A stretch of 64,000 nucleotides of DNA, from the NCBI GenBank assembly GCA_903848935.1, contig CAINHO010000050.1, positions 1 to 64,000 on the forward strand, in the 5' to 3' direction. The notes beneath the pieces are model-generated. The model did no database searches. It was not told the origin of the DNA and saw only the letters and a program-made list of their open reading frames with translations. Position 1 is the stretch's first letter; every line of letters begins with the position of its first letter. Both the position numbers and the translations under genes were made by a program. Of the stretch, positions 38,638 to 46,204 are shown one piece after another. This DNA comes from an uncultured Pseudomonadota bacterium (GTDB lineage: Bacteria; Pseudomonadota; Gammaproteobacteria; Methylococcales; Methylomonadaceae).

Positions 38638-40830
38638 ATGAAAAAAAATCATCCTTTTAAATTGACTCTGTTATCACTGGCGATTTTGGCAAGTTGCTCG
38701 GCTTACGCACACGCCGAATATACCGAAGCAGAAAAAGAAATTACGGCAACTGACAATGATTCAACCAAAAAATCTAAAAAAGTAAAAAAATCAAAATCCG
38801 CAAAAAAAGACAATGAACCTGTTGAATTTGACGATATGGTCATTACCCAACGTGCCGATTCATTGGTTGGAATTGCTGCCAGTGCGTCACAAGGTAACGT
38901 CGGACAAGAACAATTAAAATATCGTCCTGTCACGCGCCCAAGTGAAGTGCTAGAAACCGTCCCTGGTTTGATTTCAAGCCAACACAGCGGCGAAGGTAAA
39001 GCCAGCCAGTATTATTTGCGTGGTTTTAATTTAGATCATGGCACAGATTTTTTAACGCAAGTTGACGGCGTGCCTGTGAATTTACCATCGCATTCGCATG
39101 GTCAAGGTTGGATGGATACCAACTTTTTAATTCCTGAAATGATTAAAACCATCGGCTATCAAAAAGGAAATTATTATGCAGATACTGGCGATTTTTCGAG
39201 TGCAGGCTCGGCAAACATTCAGTATTTTAGTGATTTACCTGAACACACAGTGAAATTTACAGGCGGTAGCTTTGATTATTATCGTGGTGTTGTGATGGGA
39301 TCGCAAAAAGTCGGTGACGGTAATTTAGCGTATGCGGGTGAAACCGTTCACAACGGTGGCCCTTGGACGGTTAGCAACGATTACATGAAATTCAACGGCG
39401 TTTTAAAATACAGCGAAGAACACGGGAATCATGGTTGGAGTGTAACAGGCATGGCGATGGAAGCGGATTGGAATTCAACCGACCAAATTCCTATGCGGGC
39501 TGTCACTGACGGTACAATTAGCCGTTTTGGCAATATCGACCCAACGGATGGCGGCGCGAGTCAACGGTATAGTTTAACATCTGAATGGCATCGTCAAGAT
39601 AAAGACAGCAAGACACAAATCATGACTTATGGTTTGTACACAAAACTCAATTTATTCTCAAATTTTACTTATTTCATGAATGATCCTGTTAATGGCGATC
39701 AATTTGGACAACCCGATGAGCGGTTTGTCACTGGTTCAAAAGCGACTCACACGATTTTTCATAAATTAGGGCGATTTGATTCTGAAAGTACCTTTGGTTT
39801 GCAGTTTCGTAACGACAATATCAATAACGCTTTGTTGAAAACGAAAGCACAACAAGTTTTAGGAATCACTCGAAAAGATACCATTTGGCAAAGCAGTTTA
39901 AGCCCGTATTTTGACAACAAAACAACGTGGACAAATTGGCTCAAGACAGATTTAGGATTACGTTTCGATGGTTATCGTTTTAATGTGTCAAAAAGTAATC
40001 AAGCGGCAAATGATGGTACTGTCTACGATGGATTAGTCAGTCCAAAACTGGGCATGGTGTTTGGTCCTTGGGCTGAAACGGAGTTTTATTTAAACGGTGG
40101 TTTAGGTTTTCACAGTAACGATGCACGCGGTGTAAATACGACCGTTGACCCTTTAACTGGTAAGGCAACGGATAGTGATGGAAATCCAATTCAAAAAGCT
40201 GTTCCTTTAGCGAGGACTTACGGTGCAGAAGTAGGTATGCGTAGTAACTGGATTAAAGGCTTAAACAGTACCTTAGCAATTTGGTGGCTTGATATTGATT
40301 CAGAACTTATTTTTGCAGGCGATGCGGGAACGACGGAAGCCAGTCATCCTAGCCGTCGTTACGGGATTGAATCGGCGAACTATTATTCGCCAACCGAATG
40401 GCTTACGTTTGATGCTGATTTGAGTTTCTCAAAAGCACGTTTTCAAGGTCATCCAGTGGAAGGCAATTATATTCCTGGCTCAGTTGAAACTGTTATTGCG
40501 TCTGGAGCAACATTCCATGATGTATTTGGTGGATTTTATGGTGGTCCTCGATTACGTTATTTTGGTCCGCGTGCTTTGATTGAAGACAATAGCGTGCGTT
40601 CAAAAGAAACAATGATGCTTTCTGCGATGGTCGGCTATGAGTTCAATAAACATTGGAAACTGCAAGGTGAGCTTTTCAATTTGCTAAACAGAAAGGACAG
40701 CGGCATTGACTACTACTACGGCTCATGTTTAAAAACTGATGCAAGTTGTCCAGCAGGCGGTAATCAAGATATTCATTTTCACCCCGTCGAACCATTAAGT
40801 TTTAGAATGACGTTATCGACCAGCTTTTAA
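38638..40830 (+). CDS. TonB-dependent outer-membrane receptor
   Basis: 730 residues. A signal peptide ends near YAHAEY. A Lys/Ser-rich linker precedes the TonB box region (FDDMVITQ). The plug domain (about 65-185) contains RPSEVLETVPGLISSQHSGEGKA and YLRGFNLDHGTDFLTQVDGVPV. The rest is a 22-strand barrel ending in the C-terminal Phe (RMTLSTSF). His-rich spots occur in the plug (LPSHSHGQGW) and near the end (IHFHPVEP). It has GAGG before the ATG and closes the tonB-exbBD-hupE operon. A copper or other metal chelate is the proposed ligand, from context. Confidence 0.9.
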   Translation: MKKNHPFKLTLLSLAILASCSAYAHAEYTEAEKEITATDNDSTKKSKKVKKSKSAKKDNEPVEFDDMVITQRADSLVGIAASASQGNVGQEQLKYRPVTRPSEVLETVPGLISSQHSGEGKASQYYLRGFNLDHGTDFLTQVDGVPVNLPSHSHGQGWMDTNFLIPEMIKTIGYQKGNYYADTGDFSSAGSANIQYFSDLPEHTVKFTGGSFDYYRGVVMGSQKVGDGNLAYAGETVHNGGPWTVSNDYMKFNGVLKYSEEHGNHGWSVTGMAMEADWNSTDQIPMRAVTDGTISRFGNIDPTDGGASQRYSLTSEWHRQDKDSKTQIMTYGLYTKLNLFSNFTYFMNDPVNGDQFGQPDERFVTGSKATHTIFHKLGRFDSESTFGLQFRNDNINNALLKTKAQQVLGITRKDTIWQSSLSPYFDNKTTWTNWLKTDLGLRFDGYRFNVSKSNQAANDGTVYDGLVSPKLGMVFGPWAETEFYLNGGLGFHSNDARGVNTTVDPLTGKATDSDGNPIQKAVPLARTYGAEVGMRSNWIKGLNSTLAIWWLDIDSELIFAGDAGTTEASHPSRRYGIESANYYSPTEWLTFDADLSFSKARFQGHPVEGNYIPGSVETVIASGATFHDVFGGFYGGPRLRYFGPRALIEDNSVRSKETMMLSAMVGYEFNKHWKLQGELFNLLNRKDSGIDYYYGSCLKTDASCPAGGNQDIHFHPVEPLSFRMTLSTSF

Positions 40831-40834
40831 GTAA

Positions 40835-40866
40835 TAAAAAAGGCGTGATAATTTCACGCCTTTTTT
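40835..40866 (+). terminator. Terminator after the receptor operon
   Basis: AGGCGTGA pairs with TCACGCCT around a five-base loop, flanked by A and T runs on both sides. It can act for the receptor operon (plus) and for the converging EexN-like gene (minus). Confidence 0.85.
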
Positions 40867-40890
40867 ACTCGTAAATCTCAATTTAATTTT

Positions 40891-41145
40891 TTATTTGAAA
40901 CTGATTTCCAGTGCTTCTAACGCATGGACACAATCGGGCGTAGCTTGTAATTCAGTGTTACCCGACTCGCCGCGACATTCCGTATTTTTTGTTTGTGCAG
41001 CTTTTATGTTTGCTGTGTACCAGCCGACACTTTTTGCCTCGTCAGATTTTGAGCCTGCAATGCCCACTTGTTGAAATGCAATAATAGTCGTCAATGCAGA
41101 AACAGCTGCAGCAATAATAATTTGGTTTTTGCTTAATTTTTTCAT
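40891..41145 (-). CDS. EexN-like small exported protein
   Basis: 84 residues with an N-terminal membrane or signal segment (about 8-24). The mature part follows the EexN pattern: KSVGWYTANIKAAQTKNTECRG with a later TPDCVHALEA, giving two spaced cysteines. EexN proteins are plasmid entry-exclusion lipoproteins, but chromosomal relatives are common and uncharacterised. No lipobox Cys is seen here, so it is anchored or soluble in the periplasm. Its upstream region carries a palindrome and three iteron-like repeats. Confidence 0.6.
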   Translation of the reverse strand: MKKLSKNQIIIAAAVSALTTIIAFQQVGIAGSKSDEAKSVGWYTANIKAAQTKNTECRGESGNTELQATPDCVHALEALEISFK

Positions 41146-41188
41146 TTTTTATCTCACAGTTAGAATATTGAAATTGATTCGCTCAACT

Positions 41189-41210
41189 CTTGTGAGCGAC
41201 AACTCACAAG
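41189..41210. promoter_or_regulatory. Perfect inverted repeat upstream of EexN-like gene
   Basis: CTTGTGAG and CTCACAAG form an 8-bp perfect inverted repeat around a six-base centre (CGACAA), about 45 bp upstream of the EexN-like start. The symmetry suits a dimeric repressor site; the TTGTGAG half resembles LacI-type half-sites, which may be chance. Confidence 0.4.
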
Positions 41211-41256
41211 TTGTATTTAGTTTAATCACAACTTCACCGTTTGAAAATGTGGCAAA

Positions 41257-41293
41257 TTGTCGCGCGACACTTTGTCACGCGGCAATTTGTCGC
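41257..41293. repeat. Three 15-bp-spaced TTGTCRC iterons
   Basis: TTGTCGC, TTGTCAC and TTGTCGC occur at 41257, 41272 and 41287, exactly 15 bp apart. The first two 15-mers agree at 11 positions. They lie directly downstream of the SUMF1-like gene and upstream of the EexN-like gene (minus strand). They may be a regulator-binding array. Confidence 0.35.
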
Positions 41294-41304
41294 AGTTTGA
41301 GCGA

Positions 41305-42090
41305 TTATTTAATGTCACGCACCAAACGAAAGCCAATATCGCCGGAGCGTGTCATGGGCAAACCGCTATAACGTGTCGCTGAACGCAAATTGCTATATTT
41401 CGCCACCCAACTTCCGCCACGATAAATTTTATATTGCCCCGTTTCGGAACCTTTTGGATTGGTCACGAGACTATTTTTGTAACCATTTGGATCATACCAA
41501 TCTTGCACCCACTCCCAAACATTGCCGTGCATATCGACTAAACCCCACGGATTAGCTGTTTTTTGACCGACCTCGTGGGTGTCGCCGCCATAACCTTCGT
41601 TACCAAACCACGCATATTGCCGAATGTTTTTTGGATCATCACCAAATGACCAAATGGTTTGTGTGCCAGCTCTGGCGGCATACTCCCATTCCGCTTCGGT
41701 CGGCAAACGGTAAAAATCTCCTTTTTCACGGTCATTTAATTTTTCAATAAATGTTTGCGTATCATTCCAACTGACTTTTTCAACGGGTCGATACATACCT
41801 TTAAACTTACTCGGATTGCTACCCATTACATCTTCCCATTGCTTCTGGGTGACTTCCGACTCGCCCAAGTAAAACGGCTTGTCGATGCAAACTTTGTGTT
41901 GTGGCAATTCGTTTGCAGTTGTTTGCTTGTCTTTGTCACTGAGTTCGGTTTGTTTGTCCTGTCCCATTTGAAAACAACCAGCTTCAATTTTCACAAACCG
42001 AATCCCCTCAAAACTTTTCATTTCGGCGGCTAATACATTTTGCGCCATTAAAAACATAGAAATTAACGCAATTTTATTTTTATTATTCAT
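41305..42090 (-). CDS. SUMF1/formylglycine-generating-enzyme-fold exported protein
   Basis: 261 residues with a signal peptide ending near QNVLAAEM. The fold is clear: FVKIEAGCFQMGQ, SEVTQKQWEDVMGSNPS, PVEKVSWNDTQTFIEKL, YRLPTEAEWEYAARAGT, GLVDMHGNVWEWVQDWYDP and YRGGSWVA ending GFRLVRD. True formylglycine-generating enzymes use paired C-terminal cysteines to bind Cu(I). These cysteines are absent here (SNLRSATRYSGLPMTRSGD), so oxidase activity is unlikely. A binding or scaffold role is more probable. It is divergent from the BNR lipoprotein gene. Confidence 0.85.
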   Translation of the reverse strand: MNNKNKIALISMFLMAQNVLAAEMKSFEGIRFVKIEAGCFQMGQDKQTELSDKDKQTTANELPQHKVCIDKPFYLGESEVTQKQWEDVMGSNPSKFKGMYRPVEKVSWNDTQTFIEKLNDREKGDFYRLPTEAEWEYAARAGTQTIWSFGDDPKNIRQYAWFGNEGYGGDTHEVGQKTANPWGLVDMHGNVWEWVQDWYDPNGYKNSLVTNPKGSETGQYKIYRGGSWVAKYSNLRSATRYSGLPMTRSGDIGFRLVRDIK

Positions 42091-42174
42091 GACTTGACCT
42101 CTAAATGTGCACTGTGAATTGACCCGCAGCTATTATAATGACGCTAACAGAATTCACTATTTGTTTATCGCCTT

Positions 42175-43338
42175 ATGATTAAAACGATGCTTTACACCAG
42201 TTTATTTCTGGTCAGTTGTGCGACTATGCCACAAAATTTATTCACCACATTTTATCCAAAAACCTCGGTTGGACTTTTAGAAATCAGCAGTTTCGATGTT
42301 TATAAAGATGGCGAAACCTTACACGCATTGGTTTCTGGTTTGAAGACGGAAAAAGATAAAACTCAAACCGTGCGTTATTTACAATCTATCAATAATGGCA
42401 AACATTGGTCGTCACCTGTCGATATTCAAAATATTTTCCCGCCCGCCATCGCCACTCGTGGTAACGATGTTCAGCTTGCTGCTAATGGACAAAATTTGGT
42501 CGCAATTTGGCAAATACAAGGCGACATTCCAAATAGTGGCCCGTTAATTAGCACTTATTCACACGATGCAGGTAAAACCTGGCAAGCAGGCAAAAATCCC
42601 GCTGTTGATAATATTGGTGACCAATCGCACGCGGATTTAATTGCCGATAAAAAAGGAATTTTTCATAGCGTTTGGCTCGCTGACCCCGAAGAAAATGGCT
42701 ATCAAAGTTTGCGTTATGCGCGTTCGATTGATAGTGGCGAAAACTGGCAACCACCTTCGAAGCTCGATGATTCAAGCTGTTCCTGTTGTTGGAACACGCT
42801 GGCTGTATCACCTAATAACGAACTTCATGTGTTGTATCGTGATATGAATCCGCGTGATATGACATTACTCAGTTCCAGTGATAATGGCAAAAATTGGCAA
42901 AGTAAAAAAAACGTCGGAAAATTTGATTGGTATTTTGACGGTTGTCCACACGTTGGCGGTGGTATTGCATTCGATGAAAATAATGATTTTTACGCTAGTG
43001 TTTGGACAGGCGAAGCATCGAAATCGAGTTTATACACGGTGAATTCAATTACGAATTCACCTATCAAAATTAGCAAAAATGGCACGCACAGCGATATTAC
43101 TATTTTAGACAATCGCGTTGTTATCGTTTGGGACGAAATGAATAAAGATGGAACTGGAATTTTTATCGCACAATCTTTTGATAAAGGTGCAACGTGGTCA
43201 ATACCACATCGTTTGTCGGCAAATGGCACAAATGCTACCCACCCACGCATCGTGGCTACCGAAAATAACGCTTTGATTTTGTGGACAGAAAAACAATCGA
43301 AACAAACCAGTCAATGGGCAATGACGTGGCTGGAATAA
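42175..43338 (+). CDS. BNR/sialidase-fold lipoprotein with SCSCC cluster
   Basis: 387 residues. The N-terminus ends in a lipobox (FLVSCATMP). At least five Asp-box/BNR-like motifs are visible (SINNGKHWSSPV, SHDAGKTWQAG, SIDSGENWQPP, SSDNGKNWQSK, SFDKGATWSIP), giving a six-bladed propeller. An unusual cysteine cluster DDSSCSCCWNTLAVS and a later FDGCPHVGGG could form a metal site. No sialidase Arg triad is evident. A TATAAT box lies at 42134-42139. It converges with the TlpA-like gene one base away. A copper-related chaperone role is inferred from the cluster and context. Confidence 0.7.
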   Translation: MIKTMLYTSLFLVSCATMPQNLFTTFYPKTSVGLLEISSFDVYKDGETLHALVSGLKTEKDKTQTVRYLQSINNGKHWSSPVDIQNIFPPAIATRGNDVQLAANGQNLVAIWQIQGDIPNSGPLISTYSHDAGKTWQAGKNPAVDNIGDQSHADLIADKKGIFHSVWLADPEENGYQSLRYARSIDSGENWQPPSKLDDSSCSCCWNTLAVSPNNELHVLYRDMNPRDMTLLSSSDNGKNWQSKKNVGKFDWYFDGCPHVGGGIAFDENNDFYASVWTGEASKSSLYTVNSITNSPIKISKNGTHSDITILDNRVVIVWDEMNKDGTGIFIAQSFDKGATWSIPHRLSANGTNATHPRIVATENNALILWTEKQSKQTSQWAMTWLE

Positions 43339-43339
43339 T

Positions 43340-43816
43340 CTATTTCGCAATCACCGCAATTAAGTCTTCTTTTTTCACTGTTCCGGCGTGGCGATAAATA
43401 ATCTGCCCCGCTGAATTCGCCACCACAGTATAAGGCACAGTATTCGCGCTGTTACCAAGTTGTTGTGCTAAATTAAAACCATCCCATTCGCTACTAATCA
43501 ACACAGGGTAATTTATACTTACTGTATTTTTGTAGCGCGTCACCGCTAGTAATTCGTCAATCGCAATTCCAATAAACTGCACATTCTGTTTACCAAATTG
43601 CATTTGTAATTGCATAAATTCGGGAATTTCTTTTAAACACGGTTGGCACCAAGTCGCCCAAAAATTGATAACCAAGGTTTTGCCCTGCCATTCTGAAATA
43701 CTGTGCATTTTTTCGTCAGTATCAGGAAAATTAAATACGGGCAAAATATCGTCTGCGTGGACGTGAAAACAGCTACATAAAAGAAAAAACAGCGCGGTTA
43801 TTTTTAGGTTTTTCAT
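43340..43816 (-). CDS. TlpA-like periplasmic thioredoxin
   Basis: 158 residues, exported by a signal peptide ending near FHVHAD. The thioredoxin fold has the redox site WATWCQPCLKEIPEF (CxxC near residue 57) and the cis-Pro in TVPYTVV. TlpA/ResA proteins reduce cysteines in periplasmic cuproproteins or cytochromes. The convergent neighbour has a Cys-rich cluster, a plausible substrate (inference). It shares a 75-bp divergent region with copC. Confidence 0.88.
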   Translation of the reverse strand: MKNLKITALFFLLCSCFHVHADDILPVFNFPDTDEKMHSISEWQGKTLVINFWATWCQPCLKEIPEFMQLQMQFGKQNVQFIGIAIDELLAVTRYKNTVSINYPVLISSEWDGFNLAQQLGNSANTVPYTVVANSAGQIIYRHAGTVKKEDLIAVIAK

Positions 43817-43852
43817 TGCGTTAAGGTTACGAAGTTTAAGGTTTAACCAGGT

Positions 43853-43858
43853 TATAAT
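43853..43858 (+). promoter_or_regulatory. Likely -10 element of copC operon
   Basis: A perfect TATAAT lies 33 bp upstream of the copC ATG. No good -35 is visible at 16-18 bp, and AAGGTTTAACCAGGTTATAA contains overlapping GGTT/AACC symmetry, so an activator may assist. Confidence 0.4.
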
Positions 43859-43891
43859 AAGTCTCCTTTCTAATTCAAGTATTAACTTTTT

Positions 43892-44269
43892 ATGACAGCT
43901 GATTACACAAAAAACTTTTTAAAATCATTACTTTTTACGGTCGCCTTCGCCTCACCATTTTCGGTTTTTGCCCACGCCATTATGGTTAAATCGCAACCCG
44001 AACAAAACGCGACCCTTACCGTTTCACCTAAGCAAATCGACGTATGGTTTAACGACAAAGTCGGTAGCGAATACAAAGCCATCGCCGTCATCGATAGTAA
44101 AGGCAATCGCGTCGATAACAAAGACGTGCAACAAGAAATGCTTGATGGCTCGCATTTGTATTGCACCATTCCCGCATTACCCGCCGACTCTTATACCGTC
44201 CGTTATCGAGTGGTTTCAATCGACACACACATCGTCACTGGCAAATTTCAATTCACTGTCAAACCATAA
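43892..44269 (+). CDS. copC: CopC family periplasmic copper protein
   Basis: 125 residues. A signal peptide ends just before HAIMVKSQPEQNATL, so the mature protein would begin with the N-terminal His used in CopC Cu(II) sites. The other ligands, Asp and His, appear in VVSIDTHIVTGKF. PKQIDVWFNDKV is the conserved beta core. CopC binds copper in the periplasm and often pairs with the importer CopD, which is not present here. A lipoprotein gene follows 3 bp later. Convergent with pmoB, which places a copper carrier next to the copper enzyme. Confidence 0.9.
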   Translation: MTADYTKNFLKSLLFTVAFASPFSVFAHAIMVKSQPEQNATLTVSPKQIDVWFNDKVGSEYKAIAVIDSKGNRVDNKDVQQEMLDGSHLYCTIPALPADSYTVRYRVVSIDTHIVTGKFQFTVKP

Positions 44270-44272
44270 TTT

Positions 44273-44845
44273 ATGAAAAACAATTTTATTTTAGGTGTGT
44301 TATTCACGGGCGCATTATTAGCAGGTTGCGATATGTCGGAAAAACTAGGCACACCACCCCAAATCGCCGATGTAAATAGTGTTGGTTGTTTAGTCGCCAA
44401 CGATTTTTACGCTGTACATTTCAGCGCATATTTAAAACCCAAACAAGGCAACGAGCGCGAAGCTTTACTAACGCCATACTGTCAAGAATTACCGAATGTA
44501 GGCAAAGTATTTTTTGCAGCAGATTTAATCGACCGTGATATTCGCAAAACACCGATTGGCATTCGGGTTGTCGAAATTGAGAAAATCGGCGACAAACCAA
44601 ACGACTTCAAAGAAATTCGAGAATTAAACCGCGTTGAACCCAAAATATATTCCAAAGGTGTCGTTGAAGCACAAGCCGATTTAGATAAAAAAGGGGATTA
44701 CGCGCTGATTTTGTTGATTGGTGGTGAAGAGGCAATTTCGGATGAAGACCAATTGAAAATTACGCTTCATGTCGGTGTAAATCCATTCGCATGGTTTAAA
44801 GAAAAACAAATATGGATTGTTAATAAAGCTGCAAAACTTTTTTGA
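44273..44845 (+). CDS. Lipoprotein co-transcribed with copC
   Basis: 190 residues. The signal peptide ends in the lipobox LLAGCDMSE. The mature part shows no family I recognise. It has two further Cys (VGCLVANDFYAV and LTPYCQEL), a basic middle part and a C-terminal KEKQIWIVNKAAKLF. It starts 3 bp after copC and ends at the shared terminator opposite pmoB. A role in copper handling at the envelope is suggested by position only. Confidence 0.6.
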   Translation: MKNNFILGVLFTGALLAGCDMSEKLGTPPQIADVNSVGCLVANDFYAVHFSAYLKPKQGNEREALLTPYCQELPNVGKVFFAADLIDRDIRKTPIGIRVVEIEKIGDKPNDFKEIRELNRVEPKIYSKGVVEAQADLDKKGDYALILLIGGEEAISDEDQLKITLHVGVNPFAWFKEKQIWIVNKAAKLF

Positions 44846-44867
44846 TAAAAAATTATCTTGTCTCAAA

Positions 44868-44905
44868 TAAAAACCCCCGCTGTTTATACAACGAGGGTTT
44901 TTCTT
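44868..44905. terminator. Bidirectional terminator between copC operon and pmoB
   Basis: AAAAACCC and GGGTTTTT flank a partly paired loop (CCG and CGA, TGTTTATACA). The A and T runs on either side allow termination of both the copC-lipoprotein transcript and the pmoCAB transcript. Confidence 0.7.
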
Positions 44906-44928
44906 TTCAGATAGCTTAAGCTAAACGA

Positions 44929-46173
44929 TTAGATGAACACAGGAATTAATGGAGCATCCACTGTAATCATTTGACGTTTGCCAGCTTCGTCGAAGAAGAA
45001 CAACAAACCAGCGAAACGACTGTCTGGATCGTAAATCAAATCGGCTAAACGATAAACTTCCCAAGCCGCGTCAGACGCAGTAACTTGAACAGTTCTTGTT
45101 TGACCAGGTGCTAATGGGCTGTTATCACTAACAGTTAAACCATCTTCAGCCAATAAATCATCCGGATAACCAGTTGTATCTTCCAACACTGCTGAGTCTA
45201 AGAAACGAACAGAAGCCGTGTTGAATTCACCTAAACGAACAGCTGAATCGCCGTTGTTGGTGATTTTCAAGGTCATTTGCATAGCACGACCTGGTACACG
45301 GTAAGTAGCATCTTCAACTTTAACAGTAACAGTTTTCGCAGGCATTTCGACTGTTTTCATACCGCGTAACAAACCAGCTTGTAATGGCGTTGTAATTGGA
45401 TATTTTTCATTCGTTGATGTCATAGCGGTTGCAACAAGTGCAATAGTACCCGCTACAAACGCCATACCAACTTTTCTGTCAGTGGCTGTAATTAAAGTAT
45501 TCGCTTTACCAGATTCCATCGCAATTGAACGTGGAATGAACATCGGTTTACGAATCCAGTAAGCCAACCAAGCCAAACCTAAGGCATACCACAAAGCGTG
45601 CCAGAAGTAAGTGTTATCTAAATTGTAAGTTTCAAGATCGATAGTTTCACCTGTCAAAGTTGTAACAGGGTTAACGAAATCTTTCATAGAACCAGTAATG
45701 GTTGTCCATTTACCAGGCCCGATGATTGGACCGCCACCTTGAACGTTCATCATAGAATGAACGTGCCAATCGCCTGGGCGACGTGCTTTCAATAATACTT
45801 TGAATTCATAAGTTTCGCCCAATTCCAAAGATACTGAACGTGGTACTAATTGACCACCAATCCAAGAACCTTGACGAATGAACACAGGACCAGGAATACC
45901 AACGTTTAAAAATGATACTTCTGGTTTATCAACGGTTTCTGGCCATCCTAAGAAAACGTAGAATTTACCAGTAACTGTCATAGTATCGTTTACTTTCACT
46001 TCTTCTTTTGACCAATTTAAGTCAAACCAGTGAATAGTACGCATACGCATGAACGCTGCTTGTGATTTTTCACCATGAGCCGCAGCTGTTGGTGTATAAA
46101 GCATCGCAGCCGAAGAAGCAGCTAGCAATGCGACAAAGGACAATTTAGCAACTTTGTCTTTTAATAATTTCAT
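44929..46173 (-). CDS. pmoB: Particulate methane monooxygenase subunit B
   Basis: 414 residues from MKLLKDKVAKL at 46173, the length of Methylococcus PmoB. The track start is 27 codons too early and overlaps pmoA. AGGGGGATAT precedes the ATG. A signal peptide ends near TAAAHGEKS, exposing the N-terminal His. DWHVHSMMNVQGGGP supplies the H-x-H of the PmoB copper site. Two membrane helices (YFWHALWYALGLAWLAYWI and KVGMAFVAGTIALVATAM) link two periplasmic cupredoxin-like domains. Last gene of pmoCAB. Confidence 0.97.
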   Translation of the reverse strand: MKLLKDKVAKLSFVALLAASSAAMLYTPTAAAHGEKSQAAFMRMRTIHWFDLNWSKEEVKVNDTMTVTGKFYVFLGWPETVDKPEVSFLNVGIPGPVFIRQGSWIGGQLVPRSVSLELGETYEFKVLLKARRPGDWHVHSMMNVQGGGPIIGPGKWTTITGSMKDFVNPVTTLTGETIDLETYNLDNTYFWHALWYALGLAWLAYWIRKPMFIPRSIAMESGKANTLITATDRKVGMAFVAGTIALVATAMTSTNEKYPITTPLQAGLLRGMKTVEMPAKTVTVKVEDATYRVPGRAMQMTLKITNNGDSAVRLGEFNTASVRFLDSAVLEDTTGYPDDLLAEDGLTVSDNSPLAPGQTRTVQVTASDAAWEVYRLADLIYDPDSRFAGLLFFFDEAGKRQMITVDAPLIPVFI

Positions 46174-46204
46174 ATATCCCCCTAGTGGTAATGTAATTCT
46201 TAGA

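Noticed and set aside
41254-41297. CRISPR-like array in the TTGTCGC repeats
   Set aside because: Repeats are only 7 bp with 8-bp gaps; no spacer structure and no cas genes.
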